Assembly: GCA_015501585.1 (NCBI GenBank)
Contig: JADNRY010000116.1
Location: 62,001 to 126,000, forward strand
Length of the DNA: 64,000 bases
Direction: 5' to 3'
From: Rhodocollybia butyracea
Lineage: Eukaryota; Basidiomycota; Agaricomycetes; Agaricales; Omphalotaceae
Below are positions 12,266 through 24,197 of this stretch, piece by piece. How positions within the stretch are numbered: position 1 is the first letter of the stretch; each line of letters starts with the position of its first letter. The position numbers were made by a program, and so were the translations under genes. The notes beneath the pieces were generated by a model. The model had not been told where the DNA came from and did not search any database. It saw only the letters and a list, made by a program, of their open reading frames with translations.

Positions 12266-13864
12266 TTACAAACTTGACCGGACATGTAGAAACGGGCTGA
12301 TGGTGTCTAGGGCGTCTGCAATTTTAAGTGCAAGATGATCAGGCTTCTCTTGCACAACCTAACAGCAATAGAGGAAAACCAAATTCGTTGGCAAGCGAAT
12401 AGCAGCCTAAAAATAGCTCTTACCATATGACCTGCACCATGTACTCTCGAAGTCGAGGCGACTATGCGGCCTTGAGTGGCATCAGTCAAAGACTCTTGGA
12501 AGTAATTCGGGCTGCGTATTGAGGATGTTTTCAAGTTTGGGAAAAGAGGGGGAGGAAAGAAGTACTTACAACAGGTCGTTGCTGCTTCCCCAGATAGTAT
12601 GGACCGGCAGGGCGTGGCATACCCTTGCGAGCTCCGTGGTAGCTTCAAAGTGTCCGTCAACCTAACGAGAAGGAAAAGATTTCAGTTTGGACCACCCTTG
12701 CCTCCTTTTACACATACGCACGTCGGGATACGATATTGCTTCCTGTTGCTTATTACACTTGAGCGTAACCTCGCTTGACTCCGGGGATTTCTGGTAAAGG
12801 CCTTGCTCCTGTAATTGACTCGTTAGAGGAACATTCTGTACCTTTGCAGAAAGGAGTCAGACCCACCACTAGAAGCCGTACCACACGCGGATCCCAAGTA
12901 CGGAAGGGGAACCTGCGACTGAGCCACTTGAAAGCTTCTTCTCTATCGGCCCAAACGTCCCGTCTAACTTCTGTGGCGCCGACCGACATCTCCATCGACC
13001 TTATCCGCTCGTCGAAATGCGCCTCAAATAACTCTCGAGTTATCATTGTCGGCTCGACGAGGATGAGAGATACATATGGTAAGTTAGAAAGGGAGAAAGT
13101 CTTCGTAGTTAACATCCTGTTGGCCAGACAATGTAGTTTAAGCAACGGTAGACGGAATTAAGCGAGTTTATCTGACATCGAAACACGGTGGTAGGAAAGT
13201 ATTATGTTACGATGACAGACGGGGAAACGGGAATAAGAGAGTGGAAACTTACATGGCTCCTGCACCTCCTGAGTGCCCAATTGGGACAATCCGATGCCCA
13301 GCCATACGAGGGGATCGCACGAATGCGACTATTGTAGGGGCCCATTCATAGATCGCTGGAAAAAGATTGGTATAGATCTACTGATATATATCTGTTGAGT
13401 AGGCTTACACACTCCCTCAGGCCGACTTTGTAACGCTGCCTCATTCACCAGTGCCGCATCACCGTGGTTCAGCCAATCAAAAGACCACGCTTCACGTATC
13501 CGCTGATACCGATTCTTACCGCTTTGAGTGAGGAAAATCCGCTCTATAGTGGGCTCCCATTGTTCTTTATCTAGGGAAAGTGGTATTGCGCGATTGGTAA
13601 ACATCTAAAAATGACAGGATAAACGCACATACGAGATCCTACCCCATGTGCGAAGAGCAAGGTAAGCCCGAGTGGGTTGTCGCCCGAAAGCCCTGAGGTG
13701 TAGCGTTTAGCAGTCATCTTGAGGCGAGGAGAGTACGATGCCAAGGAATAGTAGGTGTGGGATAAAGAGGACGACGAGGACGACGATGCAAATTCCTCTA
13801 GGTGAGGAAGCTGGGGTGGGTCGAAAACGAAAGGGGTGACTTCGAGCTTGAATGGAGTAGACAT
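12266..13864 (-). CDS. Alpha/beta hydrolase (AB hydrolase-1, LPX1-like)
   Basis: Seven exons (13633-13864, 13409-13570, 13253-13355, 12759-13116, 12570-12661, 12424-12511, 12266-12358) sum to 1128 nt, a closed 375-aa frame. The N-terminal region has the oxyanion-loop motif LLFAHGVGSHKEQWEP, as in fungal AB-hydrolase-1 proteins related to peroxisomal Lpx1. The nucleophile elbow reads PIGHSGGAGAM (Gly-x-Ser-x-Gly-like, Ser about residue 160), split by an intron. A possible acid residue lies in WGSSNDLFP, and the catalytic His is in VHGAGHMVVQEKP near the C-terminus. All three triad positions therefore look present. It probably hydrolyses an ester or lipid-like substrate, which is not predictable here. 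One donor is GTGTAA (after 12759), slightly unusual. Confidence 0.85.
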
Positions 13865-14676
13865 AATGACTTGTGACTGCGAGGATCAGTGAACGATGTG
13901 CGTAGTGGTGGTGCGACGTACGATGAGACGGGAAGGTGTTGCTCTCCCAATATTGCGCGTCAGATATTTAAGCAGAAACGTTAAATGATCAAATGTTCCA
14001 TTTAATTATGTATCCCCACTAAAACTCTCAAAAAAATTAATGGAAAATGGAACAGTCTGCGTGTGCACAAGTATGATCCAGATTGATTCATTAAATCACT
14101 GCTCTTGCTTCTCTTGGACTCATTGACTGAGATGTATAAGGTTATGAAGTAACCAGCAGCTCGCGAGTCCACCACTTTCGGACTAGACACTTTCCAGCAT
14201 CGGAATCAAGCTGTGAGAAAGGGGCTGGATTATCACCGACGAGGTCAAGAAGAAGAAGAAAGAACTAGAGATACTCACTTTTCGACAATACTCGAGCCAG
14301 AAGCCCGGTAACAGCTATACCGAATTTCACATGTGTAAGTAGTGAGTCAATCACAGATCATAAACGATGACAAAACTTAAGGTCCAACGCCCAGCACCAC
14401 CCCGGAGATTCGAGAAGAAAGGAAGGATACTCGTTCCTGTAGACAGGGACGCCGGGTCCGCGAAGAAACATCCAATTCCCCAGTACGTTCAGCTTCCAAA
14501 GAAAATAAATACGAGTCTGGAAATTAGACGAATGAATGCTTGATATAGCTAAGAGTGATCGTCTGCTTTATTGATTGCAGGCATCTTACTATCACATTCA
14601 GCAGGGAGGTATTCGCCATGGTTTCCCAGAATTCCTGTCAAGTCCGAGGCCCTAGGTAGATACAATCGCAGTTCCC
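13865..14676. other. Intergenic, promoter of hydrolase gene
   Basis: An AT-rich TATTTAAG-like box lies at about 13965, roughly 100 bp upstream of the hydrolase ATG. No other gene was recognised. Confidence 0.4.
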
Positions 14677-15995
14677 TTATGGAGATGATATCATGTCTTC
14701 CTTCATCAGCTTACGACGAATATTCCACTTCTGCAGGTAGGACCTGGCCCGAGCCTCGAACACAGTGCATCCCCCGAACAGATCCTTAGGGAGTAAATCT
14801 TTTCGCTGGTCCCAGGGCTTTAGATCGACTGTCTCGCATCGATCTAAGCATACGAGAATCAGGCCGAAGCTGTACGCGTCCGCTAGTCGCGCGTCTTGAC
14901 ACTCTCCGCGAAGGATCTCGGGCGCGCAGAATGGCCGTGTGCCGGGATGGATCTGTTCGGTTTTACTGGGAGGAAGCGGCGAAAGGATTGAGGTTCGTTT
15001 GGCAAGGGCAGTAAAGGGGTCTACTGGCTCGCCATCTGGGTTTGTATAAGCGGAGTCAGCTGAGACAGAACGGCCAAAGTCCAACAGCTTTATCGTGTCG
15101 GACGAATAGGTAACCTGGATGTTGAGTAGCGACAAGTCTCCGTGGCTGAGCCCGTACGAGTGTAGATGCGTGAGTCCATCCAAGAGCTGGTTGTGGTAGT
15201 CGATTTTCTTAGCTGTGGCGAGCTCTGGCCGGACGGAGATGACATCAAAGAGCGTCCGCCCTTCAATGTACTCAAGAACCATGCCTGCATTCTCTAGCGA
15301 TCCTAAAAACGTGCATATGTTGCGATGCATCTGGACGGTGGTATAGACTCTGAGTTCTGCAAGAAACTGTACAGTCACATCTGAGGCATTTGACTGCATT
15401 TCGCCGTTGAGTTCCATCTGTACCACATCAGGCTTTTTGACAATGCACTTGAAGAGTTCCGACGTGGAGCCGTTCGCACAAGGTGCGAGATTCACAGTTG
15501 GGTTCACCGATGGTGTTGAAAAGCTGGATGAATGGCTTAGAACACGATCGTTGTGAAGACAAGGCAGTACTAACGAGGTTGGGGTCGGGAATGAGAATAT
15601 CGCATTTGGATGTCGGGAAATTCTGAAATTTGTTGCGGGTATATGGGGTGTAGCGGAGGGCGGAGGAGTTCTGGTGTGCTCCCTTTTGGTCTCTGTATGA
15701 TCGTATTGCTGATGGAGAGAGTCTACAAGGGTGTCTGTAGACTGAACGCTTTCATTTTCTTCATCCATCTCCACTGTACAAAAAGCAGCTATAACGCGTG
15801 AAACACAGGATATCAGGTTATTTGCGCACCCATCCACCAATTCTTCTTTGAGGTCAGCGTGACACGTTTAACGTGCATTTTTAAAGGTGGAGGTGGGCGA
15901 ACGAAACCGTCTGACCCTGCAAGTGAGTTTGAAGAAGGTGAAGGCAAAGAATTCTGCATTGAACAACGCGTAGTTGATGATGAGGCAAGCTCCAC
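14677..15995 (-). CDS. Protein-kinase-like protein
   Basis: Two exons, 15830-15995 and 14677-15773 (62-nt intron, GTGCGC...TACAG), join to 1263 nt and a closed 420-aa frame. A start inside the second exon would give a shorter 387-aa version. About 150 N-terminal residues are Ser/Pro/Thr-rich and look disordered. The kinase C-lobe is clear: a hinge region MVLEYIEGRTL, a catalytic loop reading HGDLSLLN (about residue 266) in place of HRDxxxxN, LLDFGRS (about 287) for the Mg-binding DFG, a P+1/APE region reading PFCAPEIL, and DAYSFGLIL. The N-lobe is weak; the glycine-rich loop is not recognisable and only CIVKK could supply the ATP lysine. HGD kinases that keep Asp, Asn and DFG are usually active Ser/Thr or RLK/TKL-like enzymes, so activity is plausible. 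Confidence 0.78.
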
Positions 15996-16089
15996 GAATT
16001 AGCGCCGCTCAAAGCTAAGCGCTAATTTTTGAGCGTCGATTTCTTTCCTTCCATCGTCCACCTGTGAATCGAAAATGTGTGCTTGACGC

Positions 16090-16660
16090 TCATTCAGTCG
16101 GATTCTTCTTCCCATCTTCCAGAACCTGCCAGAGACCATGAGAAAGCTCAAACAGACCGGATGGATCCTGAATTGTGGCGACGAAGAGGCATGCGTTCAC
16201 GACCTGGATAAAAGCTTCGATGAACTCAAAAGAGGCTTGGGAATTTGGGATAGAGTAAACAGATGTTAAGATGGGGCGGTGGCAAACCGCGAATGGTCGA
16301 TTCGGAAAGATGCAGCCAATACTATGCGCTTAAAGCTTGGATGAAGGTGGCGCCGCCGACCTCGACGCCGATGCTACTTGCAGAAGGAACTGGTTGACGT
16401 TGAGGTACCTGTGACCAGGAACAAGCTTCATGTCGAGTATACGTAGGCCCAACATCTTGTATTCGGGTGTTAGTCGCTACGTCGAAGAATGCGACGCTGG
16501 CCGGAGGTGGGGAAAAGCCGGAGGGTGCCTGTAAAGCACATTTGGAAACGCAGAGATGGTTGGCGTGGATCAAATGAATGCGCTTATGGTCTTTTTCACT
16601 GAACTTGTAGGAAAAGTCGGATATGTTGGATATGTATAACAATTCCACCTCTATAACCAT
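16090..16660 (-). CDS. Hypothetical protein (structure uncertain)
   Basis: Two minus-strand stretches look coding. One is an N-terminal frame (16322-16660) with a segment reading ASVAFFDVATNTRIQDVG. The other is a C-terminal frame (about 16090-16250) reading FEFIEAFIQVVNACLFVATI and ending in a stop at 16090-16092. They are in different frames, and no single intron was found that joins them cleanly, so the model is incomplete. The reading frame opens directly beside the tRNA-Glu gene on the opposite strand, making the start doubtful. No domain is recognised. Confidence 0.3.
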
Positions 16661-16741
16661 TCCGATATGGTGTAGTGGTTAACATTATCGCCTCTCAAGG
16701 TCGTGACGCGATAGCCTGGGGTTCGATTCCCCATATCGGAA
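16661..16741 (+). tRNA. tRNA-Glu(CTC) with about 9-nt intron
   Basis: The acceptor stem TCCGATA pairs with TATCGGA at the 3' end. The D-arm reads TGGTGTAGTGGTTAACA, which includes A-box-like bases, and the T-arm reads CTGGGGTTCGATTCCCCA (B box GGTTCGATTCC). The anticodon stem ATCGC/GCGAT encloses a 16-nt loop. Removing 9 nt after position 37 leaves the standard loop CTCTCAC with anticodon CTC, matching fungal tRNA-Glu. The mature length would be 72 nt. A T-rich run (TTTCTTTTT) starts 8 nt downstream and suits Pol III termination. The exact intron borders are ambiguous by one or two bases. Confidence 0.93.
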
Positions 16742-17377
16742 TCTGGAGTTTCTTTTTCCTTTGATGAAGTTACTGTCTTCAGTTCTGTGCTACTACTACT
16801 AGTCCTCAAGGCCCCATCACCAGTGATCATGATAGTCCGGCCGTGATGTTCGACTGTATTTCTGTTACTTATGGGGTACAGACCTTGAAATCTAGGGTAC
16901 ACATGCGACGGAACAAACGGTGATACCGCTGCCACATATCCAAGTCAAAGAGTATAAACTTGGATTTCATTACTACTACTGTATAACTGAGATCAATACA
17001 TGTATAGCTCTTTCTGATTCCGACATCGGTAGCCGCTGGGATCGTCTGTTTCTTCTCGTCGGCATGCGTTCTCTTTCGCTTCCCGCTACATATAAGTGTA
17101 TGATATTGTTAACAATCACATTTTCTACTCAGTAACTCATATGTTTGATGCGAGTAGCAGCTGATCTTTACTTACTGACATTTTGGCGATCGTTACAACC
17201 ATCTCAGAGTCCCACTCCAGCAGACGGAAAGTCCACGATGTCCTTGTAATTATAAACATGTATTCCCAGCGTCGAAGGGTACACTGAGCTCAATCTCGCG
17301 CCAGTACATGTTCGTCGATAGTCGGTGCCTTGGAGTTTTCAAGGAACAATTCCCCTGATTACCTACAGTTGACAGCC
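16742..17377. other. Intergenic, no gene seen
   Basis: Contains the Pol III terminator of the tRNA; no other feature was recognised. Confidence 0.4.
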
Positions 17378-18511
17378 TACGGTGCCCGACCAGGCTCAGG
17401 CCGGTTTTTTTTTAGTAACCATTTATTCATTGTCATAAGTGTTCACTTAGGTTGCGTAATGCTCTCGGCACTCATTTTCGGCCATCATTGCCATTGACCT
17501 GGCATACTATATACCACATTCGAGACTGTAGGGTAGCTTGTACACAGTAAAAAGTAGCAAAGACTCCTCCGATAGGCCTAGAAGATAGCTGGGGTGCTAA
17601 ATCATTGATGGTCAAATTGAAAAGTCTTGACCGGAGTCTGTAGGTATTTAGTATCGATCCAAATTTGGATGATCACTGTCGATGTTGGCGTGACTCGTGA
17701 GGCTCATTACTACAGTGGACCAATCAGCCCAGAATTGTTACTGAGTAGATAGCTTAAACTTAGAGTCTGAGTATAATTTACAACTAGCTTATCACGTAGT
17801 GAGTTCTTGAGTGAGTTGGTACTGAGCCATGTATTTGACCAACAGCATGAACTAAGTAGACTCGATGTTATGGAAAATCCAGACACATGAAGTCCCTATG
17901 CTCAACATGCTGGAAACATTTTTTAGGCATGCAAACTCAGTGAGAATAAAAGTAAGCAAAAGAGGGAAGATGTGTATTTCCTCGGGAGTCAGTTCCTCAT
18001 TCACATTCAAGCACAATGCCTAACTCGGAAGTTGCTCGGAAGATGAGATTGTGTCTCAGCTACTCAACTCTGACCCAGATTATATTACAGACTTAGAAGA
18101 GGAAAGACTAATGACAATCATAATCGGAAAGGGTTAAAATTCTTCTCTAAGTCTTGCTCTAAGTATGATAAGTACTAAAAAGCCTATCAGCACTTATCCG
18201 GCTGTAAGTAGTGCCGGTTATCAGCCTGAGCGCTAATAGTACGAATATGACATGCCAGCACGGCAGCCGGGCAAGCAGCTGTGCCTATAGACCTATCTCT
18301 TTGCTACCTTTCACTGTGCGCACGCTACTATACGCCAAAGGCTTTCTCATTGTTATAAAAGACAAGGAAAATGGTATATTTAGTATGCCAGGTAATGGCA
18401 GTGATGGCCGAAAACGAGTGCCGAGAGCATTACGCAACCTAAGTGAACACTTATGACATATGAATAAATGGTTGCTAAAAAAAACTGGCCTGAGCCTGGT
18501 CGGGCACTGTA
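17378..18511. mobile_element. TA-flanked MITE, Tc1/mariner type (1130 bp)
   Basis: Long terminal inverted repeats of about 135 bp begin at 17380 (CGGTGCCCGACCAGGCTCAG) and end at 18509 (CAGTGCCCGACC on the other strand). TA lies outside each end (17378-17379, 18510-18511). The arms share ATTTATTCAT, GTCATAAGTGTTCACTTAGG and GCGTAATGCTCTCGGCACTC with scattered differences. The interior (about 17520-18370) is AT-rich and has no transposase. It is a non-autonomous element that ends about 300 bp before the AzgA start codon and may therefore contribute promoter sequence. Confidence 0.87.
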
Positions 18512-18807
18512 CAGCCTTATGCAACCTGTACTTAGTACTTAGCCCTCAGGAGTCAGGACAATAATTCGAATAGTTTGACACTCAGAATTCTCCTCAAATG
18601 CCTCAAATGCTATGTGAACGAATTTGGAGCCCGCGGCGGTCGTGGAAACCGGAGCCAGAAATAAATAATATCTTATCTTATCACTCCACACGGGTACCGA
18701 AATTGATGGGAAGCACACTCGGATAAAAATATGTCGCTGTTTGGCTTTCAAGCTTCAACTCCCACCTTCTTCTCCATCTCCCTGCCTTTTGGCCTCTCGT
18801 TTGCAAC

Positions 18808-21407
18808 ATGGTGAGCTTTGTTGATCGCCTCAATGCCCAGGTAATTTTATTTCTCTCTCCGCTTGGTCAAATTCTTATCCCTTCGTGAAATCAGGTCGCG
18901 TATTCTCCAGTTGGAAGATGGTTCAGGCTGGAAGGATCTGGGCACCCAAAAGAGCGTCTTGGGTCTCGTTTCATGGTTAGTTTTTTCATCGGCTTTGTCC
19001 TCAAGATTTTTGTGTCCTTATTGCCGCACGCAGACGGAAATCCGCGCTGGGCTTACAACATGGGTGAGTTGGGTTTGGTAACCAGGGAGCAAATTAGACT
19101 GAAGGGATGATTTTCTGTGGGCAGGCAGCTATGGCTTATATTGTCCGTCCATCTTTCTTTTCTTTCTGGGCGTTGTAACTTAATAGTCAACAGATCTCAG
19201 TGAACGCTGAAATCATCAAGGATACTGGAGGTACTTGTGTTTGCACGAGTACTACGGATCCTACCTGCATGACGGATGCCCTCTATGCGACTTGTGTAAA
19301 TGAAGTCCGCAACGAACTCATTACCTCTACCGCCGCCATGGCCGCCCTGAGCTCGTTCCTCATGGGTCTCCTCGCAAATCTACCCATAGGAATGGCTCCT
19401 GGTCTGGGTCTGAATGCCTATGTGGGTTTATCAAGACCTTCCCGTGTCCTATCTAACTCCTTCCAGTTCACATATTCTATCGTGGGTTTTCATGGTACTG
19501 GAATGATCACATATCAAGAAGCTTTGGCGGCTGTCTTCATGGAAGGGTTTGTTGCCTGACTTTTCTCACAACTTTCCGATTCTGACTGGCACCCCCCTGT
19601 TCAGCTGGATTTTCTTCTTTCTTTCTATCCTCGGTCTCCGGCAATGGCTAGTCCGTATCATTCCCGAGTCATTAGTACTGGCTGTAGGTGCAGGTATTGG
19701 TCTTTTTATCGCGTAAGTCAATTTGCATTGTATTCTCTCTTGAACGCTCGTTAAAATAACATTTCCAGTTTCATTGGCCTGTGTGAGTCTCGTTGTGAAT
19801 TTTCGGCTGTAAGGAAAACTCACTATCTTTAGCCCCGTCTGGTCTCGGCGTTATCGGGGGTGATACCATCAACCTCGTAGGACTAGGAGGTTGCACACCT
19901 GACAACTTCGAAGCGAACCTCCCAAACTTCTGCGCAACTGGCGTGCTCCGTAGTCCAACAATGTGGCTGGGCATATTCCTTGGAGGGTCAGAGCGCTCAT
20001 GCAATACAAAAATCCAAGTCGCTTATCTTCGTTCTACAGAATTCTCACTATCCTTCTCATGCTTTATCGAGTCCGCGGCGCTATCCTAATCGGCATTTTC
20101 TTGGTATCCGTCATATCCTGGCCAAGGACGACTTCCGTCACACTTTTCCCTCACGGCGCAGATGGAGACGTTCTTTTCGATTATTTCAAGCAAGTAGTGA
20201 CTTTCCAGCCGCTCTCTAAAATTGGCAACGTCCTTGATGTATGACTTATATCCCGCCCTCTTGTTCGATGTTTCTGATTGAATTATTATAGTACAACTAC
20301 AGTAACCCTCGGGTTTGGTATGCTCTCGTTACCTTGCTATACGTGGATATTCTTGGTGAGTTGCTGCCTTCCTTCTTCATGATGGATTGCTAACTCTTGC
20401 GTTACAGATACCACTGGGTATGGCTTTTACAATGTTTCCCGAAAGCTGTTCTAACCCAATTACAGTACCATTTACTCTATGGCCAAGTTCGCAGGTCTGC
20501 GTGACCCGGTCACCCTGGATTTCGAAGGTTCAACCGCGGCATATTGCGTGGATGCATTCAGCATCAGTATGGGAGCCCTAGTGGGTACTAGCCCTGTCAC
20601 TGCCTTCATTGAGAGCGCTACCGGTATCAGCGGTACACCTTTTTCTCCGTCTCAAACCGAGTAAAAACTCATTATCCGTTACAGAGGGTGGAAAGACTGG
20701 CATTACAGCTATCGTTGTTGGCATTGCGTTCTTCATCTCTGTCTTCTTCGCGCCAATCTTTTCGTCGATCCCCGCCTGGGCAACTGGAGGTGCTTTAGTC
20801 ATTGTTGGCTCGCTCATGATGCGAAAGTAGGTATCTTTTCCGGAATCGGTTATCGTTACTCGTTCTGATGAGCACTTGGCAATTATCAGTGTCCGTGAAA
20901 TCAACTGGGATTATATTGGCGACGCCGTACCAGCATTCATTACTCTCATTGTCATTCCTTTCTCATACAAGTGCGTTTACTTTGTCCTTTGATTTCTGGT
21001 AATAATGGAGACTGATCTTTTTAAACAATAATAGTATTGCCTACGGTCTCATTGCCGGCGTTCTCTCTTACCTCGCGATCAACTTCATTCCTTGGGCAAT
21101 CCGAAAATTATCGAACGATCGTATCGTTCCTCCTAACTATGATGCGTCGGAAGAATGGACAATGCCCCCTGGTGGTCTTATTCCTTCTTGGATGTGAGTT
21201 GCAGATTTGCGCCGTTTTTTCTGTGCAATTAATTAATGTATTTTCTGCAGGCTTAGGGTCGCCGGTCGTAAACCTCCAGTAGATGAAAATCTTGTGCTTG
21301 AGGAGCGATATGGTCGTTCCGCTTCTATAGATACCGTTTCCCAAGACAATGCCAACGGTGGACGAAGAAGTATCAATACGGTCGAAAAACAAGCGTCAGC
21401 GATATAG
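18808..21407 (+). CDS. AzgA-type adenine/guanine/hypoxanthine permease
   Basis: Seventeen exons sum to 1725 nt, a closed 574-aa frame: 18808-18840, 18895-18975, 19034-19063, 19125-19142, 19194-19421, 19467-19546, 19605-19712, 19769-19782, 19833-19986, 20040-20238, 20292-20355, 20408-20417, 20466-20632, 20685-20826, 20890-20970, 21035-21193 and 21251-21407. The product matches the fungal AzgA branch of nucleobase-ascorbate-like permeases. Signatures are TEIRAGLTTWAAMAYIISVN at TM1, IGMAPGLGLNAYFTYSIVG at TM3, DILDTTGTIYSMAKFAG, and the TM10 loop GTSPVTAFIESATGISEGG. About 12 membrane segments are expected, with a cytosolic C-tail rich in Ser/Asn. It takes up adenine, guanine and hypoxanthine across the plasma membrane with protons. 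Exons of 10, 14 and 18 nt are required for the conserved motifs. A MITE lies directly upstream. Confidence 0.93.
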
Positions 21408-21975
21408 CATGGCGAAACCCTATCAAACAAAAAGTCGCCCGTACTGTATTTGTCTGTCCACCCCCACCTTCCTTAGTCCCCGTCCTGTCCTTTCTCTAAC
21501 TTATCATCGTTGAGATTATCCTCAGCCCAAGTACTTTTGACTCTGGTCTCTCATACATACTGTACGTTTACACCCTTTCACCACCCTGCCATTCGTTTTT
21601 GTAGAATGTGTTGTTTGATTTGTCCCAGCATCTATTCGTATACATACATGTAGGTCTGTGTCTTTTGGTTTGTCAATAGTGCAATTTTAGGTTTGTCGAT
21701 AGTTTTGTAATGTGATACTATTTCTTGTTTTTGGCATTGCCTAATCGATAGCTTTTTGGAAACAAAAATTCCGTTCTAAAACTACTTGCGAGGGACTTCG
21801 TTGAGTCTGAGAGGAATGGTTCCAGCAGCTGACAACTTCGAAGGACACGTCTACAGATTCACTGCAGATTAGTACATATTACATAGTGGTATTTATTATG
21901 GCACATTGAGATTGAGACACAAAACGGAAACGACACTGACAAAGCTAGATTGTGAACAAAACCCCACCAAAAGAG
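21408..21975. other. Convergent intergenic region
   Basis: 3' flanks of the AzgA gene (+) and the coiled-coil protein gene (-). T-rich; no gene seen. Confidence 0.4.
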
Positions 21976-24197
21976 TTAAATATACGCGGTATAAGCACAA
22001 GCCTCGTCAGAATCATCAGCGCCAGCAGTCGTCTTTTTGATGATCCGCAAGGGCATAATGGGCTTGAAGGACTTGGCAAAACTTTTTACTACCGAGCGTG
22101 GACCTGTATTATCCTTCGAATCTACCGTCGAGATGGTGCTGGAGGAATTGCGACTTCGAAAAGAAGCAAGTGATTTCTTGGACGACGATCCAGTCATCCT
22201 CGACATCTGTGAGAGACGAGCCGGTATTCTGAATATTGGAAGACGGGATTTCTCGGGTGGTACTTCTTTGGGCATCTTCAGTTCTCCCTTCAGATCTAAT
22301 CCTTCAGCCTCAATCAAAGTCCTATCATTCTCCTGCAAGGCTAAAGCTTGATCCGTTCCTTCATTTCCGCTGTCCACCAAAGTCGTATCTCCTTCAACAT
22401 GGTGATTAAATCTCGGCGCTAGTTCAACGCTTTCGGCAGTCTCCATCAGCGTAGCAGTGGCAATGAGCGAAGAGCGACCGCTAGATCTAGAGCCAGATTG
22501 TTCGAGCCAGATCTGAGGACTGTTGGGGGCGCGGTCGAATAAAGAGGTTTCCTCGCTGATATTCTGGAGGGAGCTAATGTTACTTCCACTGGAGAACCGA
22601 TTGCAGAGGCGCTCGAAAGATTCCAAAGCACGTTCGGCAGATTTCAGGCTGCTATGTACAGATTTGGTGTTGGAAGCCGCCCAGAGACGGGAGGTATTAG
22701 GAACGCCGAACCGCGATGAAGTGGAGTTGAAGGAGGCAAGGCTAGATAAGGGAACAGAGGAAGATGAAGAAGAATCGATCTGGATTTATTCAGCAAATGA
22801 CACCGTCGCATAGAAAAGGAACATACCATTGATTTATAGACGTGGCCAATGTTCGAGTCCAAAGAGGTACAGTTTGAGGGCTAAGGACTGTGTTATTATG
22901 AAGTATATATCGCTTGGCGAAAAAGTACCATGGAAGAAATATTACTTAGAACATCCGCCGCCTTTCTTTTTCCAAGAGCTTTCTCTGAAGGGGTCGAACT
23001 GATTGTGGCATGCGTAGTATTGACAGAGGAGGCCCGTAACGATCTTTGTGATGAGGTGGGGAAGAAATGCTGGCGGGAGTGACTGGAAAACATCTCTCGT
23101 TTGAAGACATCGCTCGCTAGGGGTGGAAGACGATCAGAAGATTGTGTAGTGGAGCCCGAACGACTGGATGGGAGATTTTGCATAGTGGACATGACTGAAG
23201 TGAATGACGGTTGAGAATCGGGGAGGCGGTATGCGAGTGTGCTAGATTTATGCGACGAAGCGAAGGAATCATATGAGATGGACGTAACAGGACTCAGACC
23301 AAGGGTTTTCCTCTTTTCCCATAATTCTTCGACCGCCTTTTTGCGTTCATCGGTGAGACATTCTCGTACATCGGAGAGGTTGGAAGCCGAAGGAGTAGGG
23401 ATGCCCGTGTCCGTGTTCCCTTCTCTAGCGGTCTTCTTCCAGAAGTTGGAAACTTTTTTCCAGTGCCGAAGTTCCTGTCTGGCGTGCAGAGTAAGTTTGA
23501 TAGTGTTGACGTAGTTGTCGGGTGCACGGGGACCAATTACACGAGACATGACCCTCGACCAAATACTTGTATCATTCGCTGATGTTTCTCGAATAGCTTC
23601 AACAGCAGCCTCTTCGAAAGAGTCCGCGTTGAGTGCGGACAAAGTAGGGTTAGCTAAAGTGATAAGACCTCCTTCATGAAGCGCTTCAGCAAATGCTTGA
23701 CATTGAGCGAGCTCATGCTTTCTCGCGTTGATCTCTCGTTCCAAGTCTGCACTTCTGCGCTTTTGGCGATTGGCAAGAGACCGAACTTGCTCGAGATCAT
23801 TCTTGGCTTTACGTGCTTCCATCTCTGCATAACCTGTCTCCACCTGCAGAGCTTCAAGAGAGGCTTTTAGTTGGAATGATTGAGTGACAAGTTCGCTGGC
23901 ACATTTCTGGGCAGCAGAGAGTCGAAGCAAAGTGCAATCAGGTTCACCGCCAAGTAGAGATTGTGGAGCATCGGAATATGGCGGGTCATTGTTTGACAAA
24001 GAAGGTGGCGGAAATAAAGGCGATAAAACTGGGGGTGGAGGAAGAATAGTGTCTATTGCACGCGTATGGATACTGTCCATGGACAAGGAAGAAGGTGGAG
24101 CAGCGGCAGCTTGAGAGATCTGAGGGAGAATAGCCGAGTCTGATTTGGTTCTTCGATGAATGAGATGCGAAAATCTTCGGAAAATCCCAAATCGCAT
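21976..24197 (-). CDS. Coiled-coil protein of unknown function
   Basis: Exons 22929-24197, 22827-22880 and 21976-22779 give 2127 nt, a closed 708-aa frame. The N-terminus is basic, then comes a Pro-rich stretch (PPPPVLSPLFPPPS). A coiled coil follows at about residues 95-170 (LQVETGYAEMEARKAKNDLE and an Arg/Lys/Glu-rich continuation). A helical region with conserved-looking tryptophans (ELRHWKKVSNFWKKTAREG) lies at about 240-260. The rest is a long Ser/Thr-rich tail that ends in a basic segment. No enzyme motif is present. The architecture resembles basidiomycete cytoskeletal or cell-polarity accessory proteins, but no family is assigned. It is divergent from the methyltransferase at 24292 with only 94 bp between start codons. 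Confidence 0.75.

Noticed and set aside
16651..16935. 94-codon minus-strand frame
   Set aside because: It covers the tRNA-Glu gene on the opposite strand and has no coding signs.
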